Under the pieces are notes generated by a model that was not told the origin of the DNA, did no database searches, and worked only from the letters and a program-made list of their open reading frames with translations. Below are positions 16,132-25,004 of a DNA stretch of 35,713 nt, one piece after another. The translations under genes were made by a program, and so were the position numbers. Source of the stretch: Cyanocohniella sp. LLY (lineage in GTDB: Bacteria > Cyanobacteriota > Cyanobacteriia > Cyanobacteriales > Nostocaceae). Every line of letters begins with the position of its first letter. Positions within the stretch are counted from its first letter, which is position 1. The DNA is taken from contig JAKOMP010000067.1 in NCBI GenBank assembly GCA_022241785.1, forward strand, positions 220 through 35,932, read 5' to 3'.

Positions 16132-17607
16132 TTAGTTGTCTGCGGTAATCGATTTATCGTAAACCGCCAATCTATTAAGTAACATGGCGCTAGCTTCGTT
16201 CATACCTACCACATCTACCTCTGCACCGTTACGGCGAAACTTAATCACTACCTTGTCAATAGCATTCACTGCCGATTGATCCCAAATATGGGCATGGGTT
16301 AAGTCAATCTTGACTCGCTGCAAGCTTTCTTGAAAGTTGAATGCTTCGAGAAATTCGTCTACCGATAAAAAGAACAATTGTCCAGCAATACTATATGTCC
16401 GGTAGGTTTGATCGGCACTAATTACTGAGTCTACAAAGACAACTCTGGCAATATCACGCGAAAAGAAGACGGCGCTGAGAACGATACCTACTAACACTCC
16501 CAGCCCTAAGTTGCGGGTAAGTAAAGTGACAAAAACTGTGGTTAGCATGACGGCTGTTTCAGTTCTCGGTACTAAATTTATCGTCCGCAGAGAATTCCAG
16601 TTAAAAGTACCAATGGACACCATCACCATCACCCCTACTAGGGCAGCCATCGGGATTTGTCTTACCCAGTCGCCTGCTACCAAAATTAGAAAAATCAAAA
16701 CCAGTCCTGCACACAAAGTTGACAGTCGAGTGCGTCCGCCGGACTTAATGTTAATCACCGATTGACCAGCCATAGCACAACCTGCCATACCACCAAGAAA
16801 TCCTGTGGCGATGTTGGCAATACCTTGACCTACTGCTTCTCTGTTTTTATTACTAGGAGTATCGGTAAACTCGTCAACTAATGATACCACCAACCAGGTA
16901 TTCACCAAGGCGACAAAAGTCATACTGAGTACATAGGGAAAAATAATTCCCAATGTTTCCAAGTTGAAAGGGACTTGGGGTAACTGGAAAAAGGGCAAAG
17001 TTGAGGGAATTTCACCCATGTCACCAACTGTAGGAACTGTTATCCCACCGAAAATAGAAATTATTGTGACGATGAGGATGGCCACCAAGGGGGACGGCAC
17101 AGCTTTGGTAAACCTGGGCAATATATAGATAATCGCCAAAGTTAACGCCACTAATGGGTAGACTTGCCAAGGAATTGTTTCGCCAATCACCTGTGGTAAC
17201 TGCGCCCTAAAAATGGAAATTGCCAAGGCGTTAACAAAGCCAATCATCACAGCCCGAGGCACATATTTCATCTGGCGGCCTAACTTCAGCCAGCCACATA
17301 TAATTTGGAAAATTCCGGTGAGAATTGTGGCTGCAAACAGATATTCTATGCCGTGATCTCTCACTAAATTAATCATCAACAGCGCCATCGGTGCTGTAGC
17401 TGCGGAGATTAAGCCTGGTCTACCACCAAGGAAGGATGTAATTACGGCAATCAAAAACGAGGCATATAACCCAACTTTTGGGTCAACACCTGCAATCAGC
17501 GAAAAGGCGATCGCTTCTGGAATTAGCGCTAGCGCAACTAAAGTCCCTGCCAATATGTCTGCTTTGACATTAGAGAACCATTCTCTTTGCAAAACTTTTG
17601 TGTTCAA
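16132..17607 (-). CDS. SulP-family anion permease with STAS domain
   Basis: 491 residues: an SLC26/SulP membrane domain (about 12-390) and a C-terminal STAS domain (about 400-485, [37 protein letters not shown]). Compared with the neighbouring BicA, the position of BicA Asp258 is Asn236 ([10 protein letters not shown]) and the Gly-Ala-Thr of the second helix pair reads AMA (GCAMAGQSV), so the BicA-type Na+ site is not kept. It is closer to SulP proteins of sulfate/unknown-anion type, and the substrate is not assignable. The start is TTG at 17607, supported by GGAGG at 17613-17617. It is the first gene of an operon with the universal stress gene. Confidence 0.9.
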   Translation of the reverse strand: MNTKVLQREWFSNVKADILAGTLVALALIPEAIAFSLIAGVDPKVGLYASFLIAVITSFLGGRPGLISAATAPMALLMINLVRDHGIEYLFAATILTGIFQIICGWLKLGRQMKYVPRAVMIGFVNALAISIFRAQLPQVIGETIPWQVYPLVALTLAIIYILPRFTKAVPSPLVAILIVTIISIFGGITVPTVGDMGEIPSTLPFFQLPQVPFNLETLGIIFPYVLSMTFVALVNTWLVVSLVDEFTDTPSNKNREAVGQGIANIATGFLGGMAGCAMAGQSVINIKSGGRTRLSTLCAGLVLIFLILVAGDWVRQIPMAALVGVMVMVSIGTFNWNSLRTINLVPRTETAVMLTTVFVTLLTRNLGLGVLVGIVLSAVFFSRDIARVVFVDSVISADQTYRTYSIAGQLFFLSVDEFLEAFNFQESLQRVKIDLTHAHIWDQSAVNAIDKVVIKFRRNGAEVDVVGMNEASAMLLNRLAVYDKSITADN

Positions 17608-18256
17608 ATTATCCTCCGCTTCAGGTTTAATTGAGGAGACAAGAAACTACACAGAAAAACTTCTTTCATCCTGCCTTTGCTGTGTGCAAATGACAAAGGT
17701 GGTTTACGCTTTCTCTAAACTTAATGCTGATAGCCCCAAATATCAAAATTACACTTAATTTCAGTAGTTAAATGTATATCATTTAACTATCTTTTCTGAG
17801 CTTTTCTAACAACTATTTTCTGCCACCATTCATCGGTTAGATAAACAAATAGAATTAATGAAATCACAACTGGTTACTACAAACAATATTGCTATTCTTC
17901 GCCAATATATTGCAGATTATCTATTTGCTTTAAACTACATCTAAAACCTGATGCTGCTAACATTAATATAATGGAATAACTAATCCCAATCAACTGATGC
18001 TAAGGTGGAATATGGCATTGACAACGATTGAGTGAAGTTTCTTGGAACCTAAACATTGCACTATATTTTGATAATTACTTGCATTAAAGTAATTACCGTA
18101 AAATTAAAAAATTGCTGAATAAGCTTAACAATACCATATAAATCTTCATAACTGCAACCAACAAAATACTGATATTACTACAGTGGAGATTAGGAAAAGT
18201 TTATTTTTCTTGAAGCTGCATTTTGAGAGAAATTGTTTTTAATTTTCACAGCCATG
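17608..18256. other. Long A/T-rich intergenic gap
   Basis: About 650 bases between the divergent-side promoter of the SulP operon and the terminator of the aminotransferase gene. It holds a perfect dyad at 17766-17788. A 28-codon frame (17858-17944, MKSQLVTTNNIAILRQYIAD...) extends upstream to a stop without a better start and is probably a decayed fragment or chance. Nothing else recognisable was seen. Confidence 0.55.
17766..17788. promoter_or_regulatory. Perfect dyad AGTTAAATG-N5-CATTTAACT
   Basis: Two nine-base arms are exactly complementary across the loop TATAT, about 160 bases upstream of the SulP-operon start. It may be an operator dyad or an RNA hairpin in a long leader. It does not match the regulator motifs of carbon or nitrogen control that I know. 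Confidence 0.4.
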
Positions 18257-18288
18257 AAAAAATAGGGTCTGCATATCAGCCAGACCCT
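18257..18288 (-). terminator. Intrinsic terminator of aspartate aminotransferase gene
   Basis: On the reverse strand AGGGTCTG and CAGACCCT form an eight-base-pair stem around a nine-base loop, followed by TATTTTTT. It lies 25 bases past the stop codon of the aminotransferase gene. Confidence 0.88.
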
Positions 18289-18313
18289 AAGAGCATTTGG
18301 GATTAATGAATAG

Positions 18314-19480
18314 TTAAATCCGTGATTGTACGAATTTCTCCAATCGATCCATGCCTTTTTCAATGGTTGCCATGTCAGTAGCATAAGAAAGGCGAATGTT
18401 TTGATCAGCACCAAAAGCAATACCGGGAATTACTGCCACTTGATGATTTTCCAACAGGGCGTCACAAAATTCGAGGGATTTCAGACCTGTTTTACTGATA
18501 TCAGGAAATAGATAAAAAGCCCCATTAGGTTTGGCACAACTCAATCCAGGAATAGCATTGAGTCTGTCTAACATTACTTGTCGCCGTTTAGCGAAAGCTT
18601 GGAGCATTGATTCTACACAATCTTGGGAGCTTTCCAAAGCAGCGATCGCACCATATTGAGCAAAGGTACACACATTCGATGTACTATGCCCTTGAATGGT
18701 ACTGGCGGCTTTAATAATTTCCACTGGCCCGGCTAAATAACCCAGTCGCCACCCCGTCATTGAGTAAGCTTTCGCAAACCCATTACTAATTAAGGTACGG
18801 TCAAAAATTTCCTTACCTACAGAACCAATACTGATATGTTCAGCACCGTCGTAGAGAATCTTTTCGTAAATCTCATCAGAAACAACAAAGATATCTGCAT
18901 CAACTACTACTTGCGCCAGCTCTTTAATTTCTTCTGGCGTGTACACCATCCCCGTAGGATTAGATGGAGAGTTGAGGATAAATAACTTTGTTTTAGGCGT
19001 AATTGCTTGACGTAGCTGTTCGGGGGTAATTTTATAATCCGTCGCCGCATCTGTGGTGATAATTACTGGTACACCCCCTACCAAAGTCACCATTTCGGGA
19101 TAACTTAACCAATAGGGTGCGGGAATAATCACCTCATCACCGACATCAATCAGCGCTACCATCAAATTATACAGAGAATGCTTACCACCGTTAGTGACAA
19201 TGACATTCTCTGACTTGTAATCAAGACCGTTATCAGTTTTCAGCTTGCGGGCGATCGCTTCCCTTAACTTTGGTTCTCCAGCTGCTGGGCCATATTTGGT
19301 TTTGCCTTCATCCAAAGCTTTCGCGGCTGCGGCTTTGATGTGGGCTGGAGTATCAAAATCTGGTTCTCCAGCGCTAAAACTACAAACGTCTATACCATCT
19401 GCCTTCATGGCCTTAGCTTTAGCTGCGATCGCTAAGGTTAAAGAAGGCGTGACTTTACTTACTCGTGCTGCCAGCTTCAT
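18314..19480 (-). CDS. aspC: Class I aspartate/prephenate-type aminotransferase
   Basis: 388 residues from [26 protein letters not shown], the usual N-terminus of class I-beta aspartate aminotransferases; a GTG nine codons upstream (19507) is less likely. PLP enzyme of fold type [52 protein letters not shown] and [21 protein letters not shown] with Schiff-base Lys237. It interconverts aspartate and oxaloacetate with 2-oxoglutarate/glutamate; several cyanobacterial I-beta enzymes also transaminate prephenate to arogenate, which may apply here but cannot be proven by eye. It follows the aldolase gene on the same strand by 80 bases and ends at a strong terminator. Confidence 0.92.
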   Translation of the reverse strand: MKLAARVSKVTPSLTLAIAAKAKAMKADGIDVCSFSAGEPDFDTPAHIKAAAAKALDEGKTKYGPAAGEPKLREAIARKLKTDNGLDYKSENVIVTNGGKHSLYNLMVALIDVGDEVIIPAPYWLSYPEMVTLVGGVPVIITTDAATDYKITPEQLRQAITPKTKLFILNSPSNPTGMVYTPEEIKELAQVVVDADIFVVSDEIYEKILYDGAEHISIGSVGKEIFDRTLISNGFAKAYSMTGWRLGYLAGPVEIIKAASTIQGHSTSNVCTFAQYGAIAALESSQDCVESMLQAFAKRRQVMLDRLNAIPGLSCAKPNGAFYLFPDISKTGLKSLEFCDALLENHQVAVIPGIAFGADQNIRLSYATDMATIEKGMDRLEKFVQSRI

Positions 19481-19560
19481 TCTTAATTTATTTGGCAAAT
19501 CTCTCACTTATCTAAGGATATCTTACATTCCTTAACTGGATTTGCCTTTTTATATTCCTT

Positions 19561-20643
19561 CTAGGCTATGGTGACATCTGGTGACAGGTAAACATCCTGA
19601 ATGGCGTGAAATAGTTTCACACCTTCGTCAAAAGGACGTTGAAAGGTCTTGCGCCCAGAAATTAACCCTGTACCGCCAGCGCGTTTGTTAATCACAGCCG
19701 TGCGAACAGCTTCTGCAAAGTCATCTTTTCCAGATGCGCCACCAGAATTAATCAATCCCGCACGTCCACAATAGCAATTCAACACTTGATAGCGAGTCAA
19801 ATCAATTGGATGATCGCTTGTTAAGTCTGTGTACACCCGTTCATCAGTTTTGCCATAACTCTTACCAGTTGCTTTGGCTATAGCACCGTAACCATTATTG
19901 CATTCGGGTAATTTTTGTTTAATAATGTCAGCTTCAATGCTGACACCCAAATGATTTGCTTGTCCGGTGAGGTCAGCAGCAACGTGATAATCTTGGTCTT
20001 GTTTAAAAGCACTGTTACGCAAATAGCACCAAAGAACAGTTACCAAACCCAGTTCGTGGGCGTATTTGAAAGCTTGGCTTACTTCTTGAATTTGTCTAGC
20101 AGATTGCTCTGAGCCAAAGTAAATTGTTGCACCTACTGCTACTGCACCTAAATTCCAAGCTTGTTCGACATCAGCAAACAAGAGTTGGTCATATTGATTA
20201 GGAAAAGTTAACAGTTCGTTGTGGTTGATTTTAGCAATAAAGGGAATTTTGTGGGCATATTTACGGGAAACGCTGCCCAGTACACCTAAAGTTGTAGCGA
20301 CAGCATTACAATCTCCAGCTATTGCCAGTCTAACGATATTTTCGGGATCAAAATAAATAGGATTAGGCGCAAACGACGCACCAGCCGAATGTTCAATACC
20401 TTGGTCTACTGGTAATATGGACAAATAGCCCGTATTCGCTAGACGACCTGTAGAGTAAAGTTGCTGGAGATTACGCAATACTTGAGGGTTGCGATCGCTA
20501 TTTATCCAAACTCGATCTATAAAATCTGCGCCTGGTAAATGTAGTAAATCTTGAGAAACTTTAGCCTTGTAGGTAAGTAGATTTTCTGCCTCGTTCCCCA
20601 ACAATGACTCGATAGAAGTAGCCTCTAAAAGTGTTGTAGTCAT
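19561..20643 (-). CDS. fbaB: Class I fructose-bisphosphate aldolase
   Basis: 360 residues of the DhnA/FbaB-type class I aldolase, which cleaves fructose-1,6-bisphosphate to dihydroxyacetone phosphate and glyceraldehyde-3-phosphate through a Lys Schiff base. Visible: [77 protein letters not shown] (candidate active-site Lys) and the phosphate-binding INSGGASG and [19 protein letters not shown]. Cyanobacteria usually also carry a class II enzyme for the Calvin cycle. The ATG is preceded by AGAGGG. It lies 80 bases upstream of aspC on the same strand, so a two-gene transcript is likely. Confidence 0.92.
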   Translation of the reverse strand: MTTTLLEATSIESLLGNEAENLLTYKAKVSQDLLHLPGADFIDRVWINSDRNPQVLRNLQQLYSTGRLANTGYLSILPVDQGIEHSAGASFAPNPIYFDPENIVRLAIAGDCNAVATTLGVLGSVSRKYAHKIPFIAKINHNELLTFPNQYDQLLFADVEQAWNLGAVAVGATIYFGSEQSARQIQEVSQAFKYAHELGLVTVLWCYLRNSAFKQDQDYHVAADLTGQANHLGVSIEADIIKQKLPECNNGYGAIAKATGKSYGKTDERVYTDLTSDHPIDLTRYQVLNCYCGRAGLINSGGASGKDDFAEAVRTAVINKRAGGTGLISGRKTFQRPFDEGVKLFHAIQDVYLSPDVTIA

Positions 20644-20758
20644 AGCATTTCCCTCTAACTTCAGCCCATAACCTTGGTTTTAAGATAGCACTTGAATGTT
20701 AATAACCTGCTGATATCTTTATGTGAGTAATTAGCAGTTCTAGACATTCTCGCAAGAA

Positions 20759-20821
20759 AACCACAGATAAACTGATGGGTATGTCATGTAGAAATACCTT
20801 CAGATGCGTTTATCTGTGGTT
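20759..20821. repeat. 14-bp perfect inverted repeat hairpin
   Basis: AACCACAGATAAAC at 20759-20772 is the exact reverse complement of GTTTATCTGTGGTT at 20808-20821. Inside, GGTAT and ATACC can extend the pairing. There is no T-run and it is upstream of both flanking genes, so this is not a terminator; a small mobile palindromic element is the best guess. Confidence 0.75.
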
Positions 20822-20892
20822 AACAATAATAATTAGGATTCTTGCCATAGCTCCTATTTTAGATTTTCATCATCGCCAGTCATATACCAAAA

Positions 20893-20970
20893 GGTACAAA
20901 TCCTGGAACTTAAAGGGAAAGTAATTGAATTTTTTTTTGCTTTGGTAATCCCTGATGCTAGGCTTGTACC
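20893..20970. repeat. Imperfect long hairpin
   Basis: GGTACAA at 20893-20899 pairs with TTGTACC at 20964-20970. Further in, CCT/AGG and AGGGA/TCCCT also oppose each other, with a T-rich loop. It may be a structured RNA or a degenerate palindromic repeat. Confidence 0.45.
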
Positions 20971-21271
20971 CCAATAATAAAGCTGATGATTCCTATTGAT
21001 CTCTGCAATGTTAGCCAGCGCTTATGCGGGTTCAATAATATGGTAGATGCTTGATCCTGTATTGCTTAAAGATATTTTTTTGTTGTCCAAGCCAATAAAA
21101 TCCCAGTATAGATTACACCTATTGACTCAGGGAATTTACAAGGACATCAAACAAAAGGTAATCTACTAATAGATAGAAGCAAACGATCGCTTGCAGGTGT
21201 ACCAATTTATTGATCACATATTAGTATGCCTAGAAATTTAGACCTAAATATTACAACTAAAAAAGTTAAGT

Positions 21272-22057
21272 ATGCTAGGAGCGATCGCAGGTGACATTAT
21301 TGGTTCGGTATATGAGGGAAAAAATTTCAAAACGAAAGATTTTCCACTTTTTAACAGAGAATGCCGTTTTACTGACGATACAGTTTTGACTGTGGCAGTG
21401 GCAGATGTAATTCTCAATGCCGACCAATCCCCAGACAACAACCAATACATTGACCAATTAAAGTTATACTACCGTCGCTATCCCTATGCAGGTTACGGAC
21501 GTAATTTTCGAGAGTGGGCTAACTCGAACAGTCGCCAACCATATAACAGTCTGGGTAACGGTGCAGCCATGCGAGTGAGTCCCATTGGATATGCTTTTAA
21601 TGACTTAGATACTGTGTTACGGGAAGCCCAGCACAGTGCTGAAGTGACCCATAACCATCCAGAAGGGATCAAAGGCGCTCAAGCAACAGCTACGGCTATT
21701 TTTCTAGCACGTACAGGTCATGATCAAGCTCAAATTAAATCTTATATTCAAAACACTTTTGGCTATAACTTAGAGCTAACCCTAGAGCAAATTCGGCCGA
21801 CTTATCAATACGACTCAACTTGTCCGGGTTCTGTACCCCAAGCAATAATAGCCTTTTTGGAATCCACTAGTTTTGAAGATGCTGTGAGAAATGCCGTATC
21901 AATTGGTGGTGACAGTGACACGGTAAGTTGTATTGCAGGTAGTATAGCCCAAGCATTTTATGGTGGCGTACCTCAGGCGATCGCTGAGTCCGCACTATCT
22001 CATTTGAATGAACATCTACATACTGTCACCGAAACTTTTATGTTCAAGTATTGTTAG
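21272..22057 (+). CDS. ADP-ribosylglycohydrolase-family protein
   Basis: 261 residues of the DraG/ARH family, which removes ADP-ribose from proteins or small molecules using two metal ions. MLGAIAGDIIGSVYEG at the start, FTDDTVLTVAVAD (first metal-binding Thr-Asp-Asp), GNGAAMRVSPIGYA, HNHPEGIKGAQATATAIFLAR, and SIGGDSDTVSCIAGSIAQAFYGG (second metal-binding D-S-D-T) are all in place, so it should be active. The short length and this motif set fit the small stand-alone branch rather than nitrogenase-specific DraG. No DraT partner is visible nearby. The start is fixed by the family N-terminus. Confidence 0.93.
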   Translation: MLGAIAGDIIGSVYEGKNFKTKDFPLFNRECRFTDDTVLTVAVADVILNADQSPDNNQYIDQLKLYYRRYPYAGYGRNFREWANSNSRQPYNSLGNGAAMRVSPIGYAFNDLDTVLREAQHSAEVTHNHPEGIKGAQATATAIFLARTGHDQAQIKSYIQNTFGYNLELTLEQIRPTYQYDSTCPGSVPQAIIAFLESTSFEDAVRNAVSIGGDSDTVSCIAGSIAQAFYGGVPQAIAESALSHLNEHLHTVTETFMFKYC

Positions 22058-22178
22058 GCGGTAAAAATTAACTTTTGGTAAACAGCCAAAAAATTAACTA
22101 CCAACCGCCGATAAACGTGGATGCCAGGAACTGATGCTAAAAGTAGATGGAATAAAACCGGAAAATCTCAGATTTTTA

Positions 22179-22211
22179 CCATAGTTCCTCAGATAACCCT
22201 GGGAACTATGG
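22179..22211. terminator. Hairpin between convergent genes
   Basis: CCATAGTTCC at 22179-22188 and GGAACTATGG at 22202-22211 are exact reverse complements. It lies between the converging ADP-ribosylglycohydrolase and DUF1816 genes. There is no clear T-run on either side, so termination is only inferred from position. Confidence 0.45.
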
Positions 22212-22228
22212 GAGCCTAGTAATTGGGA

Positions 22229-22531
22229 TTATATCTGACCGCCAAAGGCAGGCTTTACTTTGAGGTCAATCCTTTCCCCCAAGTCTTCAGCTATAGTTAA
22301 ATTACCCGGTTTACAGCGCTTCACATTTACAACGATTCCTTGCGCCCCTTCGACTTCCAAATCTTCTACGTAGCCTTTTATCGCTACTTTGGCATCAGCA
22401 GAACTGAAAAACGGCCCGAAGTAGTAAGTACAACGGGGATTTTGCGTCACGATTTCTACCCACCAAGCTAAACCTAGTTGGTGAAATGTGTTAATCAATG
22501 ATTCCTTCAAGTTATCCCAAATCGTTTTCAT
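22229..22531 (-). CDS. DUF1816 protein
   Basis: A 100-residue protein of the cyanobacterial DUF1816 family. Its features are WWVEIVTQNPRCTYYFGPFFSSADAKVAIKGYVEDLEVEGAQGIVVNVKRCKPGNLTI; the W..E..T..P.C.YYFGPF pattern is the family core. Some relatives carry this domain next to phycobilisome linker-like (CpcD) domains, but this protein is the domain alone. No enzymatic motif, no signal peptide. It follows the rRNA methyltransferase gene on the same strand after 99 bases. Function unknown. Confidence 0.85.
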   Translation of the reverse strand: MKTIWDNLKESLINTFHQLGLAWWVEIVTQNPRCTYYFGPFFSSADAKVAIKGYVEDLEVEGAQGIVVNVKRCKPGNLTIAEDLGERIDLKVKPAFGGQI

Positions 22532-22630
22532 AGTTGTAGCCTATTTATCAATGTGGTACTGAATGTTAAAGGAAAGGATATGGTGATATTTTTTCTTTTA
22601 CATTTCTTTATACTCTTTTCCTCTTAATTT

Positions 22631-23620
22631 TTAAAGAGGTTTTTGTAATTTATCTAGGTACAACGTGTTTGACCACCGTTGGCGATAAATTTCATAAAGT
22701 GCCATACCTGAAGCTACTGAGGCATTGAGGCTGGGGGTTTTACCCAATAGAGGTATGGAGACTAAAACATCGCAAGAGCGCTGTGTTAACATGCTTAATC
22801 CCTCACCTTCAGAGCCGACCACGAGAACGATAGGCCCACTAAAATTGACTGTATGCAGGGGTTCACTACCGCTAGCAGCCGTCCCATAAATCCAAAAACC
22901 AGCTGCTTTCAATTCTTCTAGAGAACGGCTAAGATTAATCACCCGCGATACAGGAAAGTTTTCTAAAGCACCCGCTGCCACTTTTACCACAGTAGAAGTA
23001 ATCCCAGATGCTCTGCGTTGGGGAATCACCAATCCTTGAGCGCCTATTGCTTCAGCAGTGCGAATAATTGCTCCTAAGTTGTGGGGATCAGTGATCCCGT
23101 CAGCTACTACAATTACGGGATCAGCCACAGACTTTGCCTGTTCAATCAGATCTGGTAATTCGATATAGGTGTAGGGGGCAATTTGTGCGGCTATCCCTTG
23201 ATGATTGGCTCCATCAGTAATTTGGTCTAAACGCCTGGGTTCTACTTCATCAATAACTGTGCCATTTTCCTTAGCTTGCAGGATTAAATGGTGAAAGCGA
23301 TGGTCATAACGCAGACGAGTAGTAATCCAAAGGCGGTTCAGTCCCCGTTGACTTTCCAAAGCACTTAAAACAGGATGACGACCATAGATGAGATCACTAT
23401 CTTCTGTTTGTTTAGGAGATGGAGTGGAAGGGGAAAAATTGTGATGTGGACGTGAGTTACTGGATATCGGGTTGCTGTTGCTATCCCTGTCTCTGTCTCT
23501 GTCCCCATGTCGAGGACTACGAATAGATTTAGTAGTAATTACACGCTTGCCCTTGAGTTTCACAGGTTGCCCACGATTGGGTTCACTAGGAGTCTGGATT
23601 TTCCTGGGTTTACTAGTCAT
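22631..23620 (-). CDS. rlmB: RlmB-type 23S rRNA 2'-O-methyltransferase (SpoU family)
   Basis: 329 residues. Residues about 78-150 are the SpoU substrate-binding domain ([23 protein letters not shown]), and 165-315 the SPOUT knot with the three SpoU motifs: [23 protein letters not shown] (motif 1), [14 protein letters not shown] (motif 2) and [24 protein letters not shown] (motif 3). It should methylate the 2'-O of a guanosine in 23S rRNA (G2251 in E. coli numbering) with SAM. The first 77 residues are a basic, low-complexity, disordered extension with a [11 protein letters not shown] stretch encoded by a hexamer repeat. It follows the mini-RNase III gene by 94 bases; both act on 23S rRNA maturation, which supports an operon. 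Confidence 0.9.
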   Translation of the reverse strand: MTSKPRKIQTPSEPNRGQPVKLKGKRVITTKSIRSPRHGDRDRDRDSNSNPISSNSRPHHNFSPSTPSPKQTEDSDLIYGRHPVLSALESQRGLNRLWITTRLRYDHRFHHLILQAKENGTVIDEVEPRRLDQITDGANHQGIAAQIAPYTYIELPDLIEQAKSVADPVIVVADGITDPHNLGAIIRTAEAIGAQGLVIPQRRASGITSTVVKVAAGALENFPVSRVINLSRSLEELKAAGFWIYGTAASGSEPLHTVNFSGPIVLVVGSEGEGLSMLTQRSCDVLVSIPLLGKTPSLNASVASGMALYEIYRQRWSNTLYLDKLQKPL

Positions 23621-23714
23621 TATGAGTTGTGGATATATTTTATGGGTGAAAATTTTGCTGCTTTGAATTTACCGAAACTAAAGCCCTGATATTCCTATCA
23701 TGAGATTGAATTGC

Positions 23715-24236
23715 TTATGAGTTCTCTAGATGGAGTTTTTGCAATAATTCGGTCAAGCGTGGGTAATCAGTAAGATACAAGTAGCCAATTAAAGTCTCTA
23801 AACTCGTAGCCTGTTGGTAGATTTCGGGATCAACCCGCTTAGGACGCCCTGAGGCGGCGTTACGACCCCGCCGGACAATTTCTAATTCGGCAGTCCTCAG
23901 ATGAGGAATGAGCGATCGCAAATATAGCGCTTGTGTTTCGGCTCTTACCTGTGCCACTACCAAACGATGGTAAGTTTTGGTTTGCTGCATTGGCAGCAGA
24001 TAGAACATCCTAACATACAATTCATAAATTGCGTCGCCTAAATAAGCTAAAGCTGAGGGAGAAAGCTGTTGTATTTGTGACGGAGAAATCTTTAACGATA
24101 ATGGCTGTGTGGCTGCCAACAGAAATGAATTCCAAGATAAATCCGACGTATGACTTTCATCTTGCCCATCGAATAGCTCTTCCTCCTTTGACGTCACAAA
24201 TTCATTATTCCTTAATGGGCTATGGTTGGCAGGCAT
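23715..24236 (-). CDS. mrnC: Mini-ribonuclease III
   Basis: 173 residues with one RNase III catalytic domain and no dsRNA-binding domain. LSPSALAYLGDAIYELYVRMFYL carries the GD-A-YE core of the RNase III signature and SLETLIGYLYLTD the second catalytic region. The RGRNAASGRPKRVDPEIYQQATSLE segment is characteristic of MrnC, which trims the ends of 23S rRNA precursors. The first 45 residues are variable, and the ATG at 24236 is the likely start. It leads a same-strand run with rlmB and DUF1816. Confidence 0.9.
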   Translation of the reverse strand: MPANHSPLRNNEFVTSKEEELFDGQDESHTSDLSWNSFLLAATQPLSLKISPSQIQQLSPSALAYLGDAIYELYVRMFYLLPMQQTKTYHRLVVAQVRAETQALYLRSLIPHLRTAELEIVRRGRNAASGRPKRVDPEIYQQATSLETLIGYLYLTDYPRLTELLQKLHLENS

Positions 24237-24518
24237 CTAGTGAGAAATTTATTTTTCCTTGGGCAAGCCAAGCTAGTATACCTAGCATAATCAAAATAGT
24301 TCAATATTGCTTACTAATTGTAACTTGTTTAATTGGTGGTTGATATTGAAGAGTTATTGCTTATATTTGAGGTTTTTTATTAATTACGGTTGAGAACTAA
24401 TCAAATTTGTGAACCTCTCTCACAAGGAGAGAGGTTTTTTGTCAGCGTAACTAAAAATTAAGCTACCCAGATAACAAATTGGACAGCTGAGTGTATCTGT
24501 GTAATCAAGCGATCAAGA
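24237..24518. other. Intergenic gap
   Basis: 282 bases between two same-strand genes. It contains the hairpin at 24412-24440 and otherwise A/T-rich sequence that must carry the mrnC promoter. No gene was recognised. Confidence 0.55.
24412..24440 (+). terminator. Hairpin with T-run
   Basis: AACCTCTCTC pairs perfectly with GAGAGAGGTT around the loop ACAAG and is followed by TTTT on the plus strand. It is formally a plus-strand terminator, although no plus-strand gene ends just before it. It may be a dispersed element (compare 2214-2250) that also ends STAS transcription from the other side. Confidence 0.5.
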
Positions 24519-24857
24519 CTACTTGATATTTTCTAGAGCCGCATCAACTGAGGTTTGTAGGGATAGAAACTTCTCTAAGCGAACAAGCTTGACCGTTTGA
24601 GTTACTCGAGCATTAGTGACTATTTGCAAGGTGCCGCCGGCAGTTTGCGCTTGTTTGGCTAGCTGCACCAGAGCGCCCAAGCCGGAGCTATCAACAAAGT
24701 CAATTTGTGAGAGATCCAGGATAATGTGCTTTGGACCTTCATCAATTTTATTGCCAAGTACCTTGCGAAAGGTCGGCTCAGAAAATGCGTCTAACAAACC
24801 TGTGAGGCGGAATAGCTGACAGTTATCCCGGGCTTCACGAGTGCCTCTCAGGCTCAC
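24519..24857 (-). CDS. STAS-domain anti-sigma factor antagonist
   Basis: A single STAS domain of the SpoIIAA/anti-anti-sigma type. FRLTGLLDAFSEPTFRKVLG is the first strand and helix, and HIILDLSQIDFVDSSGLGALVQLAKQAQTAGG carries DSSGLG with the phospho-acceptor Ser and adjacent Ser. Such proteins bind an anti-sigma kinase when unphosphorylated. 112 residues are counted from the GTG at 24857, which has no ribosome binding site. The frame is open upstream, and a strong AGGAGG sits before an ATT at 24881, which would add IAEPLNLT in a family-like way; the true start may be there. It is followed by no same-strand neighbour at close range. Confidence 0.92.
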   Translation of the reverse strand: MSLRGTREARDNCQLFRLTGLLDAFSEPTFRKVLGNKIDEGPKHIILDLSQIDFVDSSGLGALVQLAKQAQTAGGTLQIVTNARVTQTVKLVRLEKFLSLQTSVDAALENIK

Positions 24858-24878
24858 GGTTAGATTCAGTGGCTCAGC

Positions 24879-24892
24879 AATAATTCCCTCCT
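24879..24892 (-). promoter_or_regulatory. Strong Shine-Dalgarno and possible ATT start
   Basis: On the reverse strand AGGAGGGA (24885-24892) is five bases (from AGGAGG) upstream of an ATT codon (24879-24881) that is in frame with the STAS gene. The nearest standard start (GTG, 24857) is 29 bases from AGGAGG, too far for normal use. Confidence 0.5.
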
Positions 24893-25004
24893 CATGGTTA
24901 AAGTGAACGCTCCATCATAGATGGTTTTAGCACAATTTGTCTACAATCTACAGGGATGGGGAGATGAGAAGAATGAAAAAGTCTTTTCGTTGTTTTCCTC
25001 TTAT

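Larger units (their letters stand above)
20644..21271. other. Intergenic gap with two long hairpins
   Basis: 628 bases between divergent genes (aldolase and ADP-ribosylglycohydrolase). Two separate inverted repeats, at 20759-20821 and 20893-20970, could be small non-coding elements or RNAs. No protein gene was recognised in the gap. Confidence 0.6.

Noticed and set aside
17858-17944. A 28-codon frame in the gap before the aminotransferase terminator
   Set aside because: No ribosome binding site, no recognisable motif, and the frame is open upstream without a start, suggesting a remnant or chance.
20995-21045. GGGTTCAATAAT resembling a tRNA T-arm
   Set aside because: The T-stem does not pair and no acceptor or anticodon arm can be folded around it.
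24029-24343. A 104-codon plus-strand frame opposite the mini-RNase III gene
   Set aside because: It is mostly antisense to mrnC, whose protein is clearly recognised, and its own translation shows no domain.
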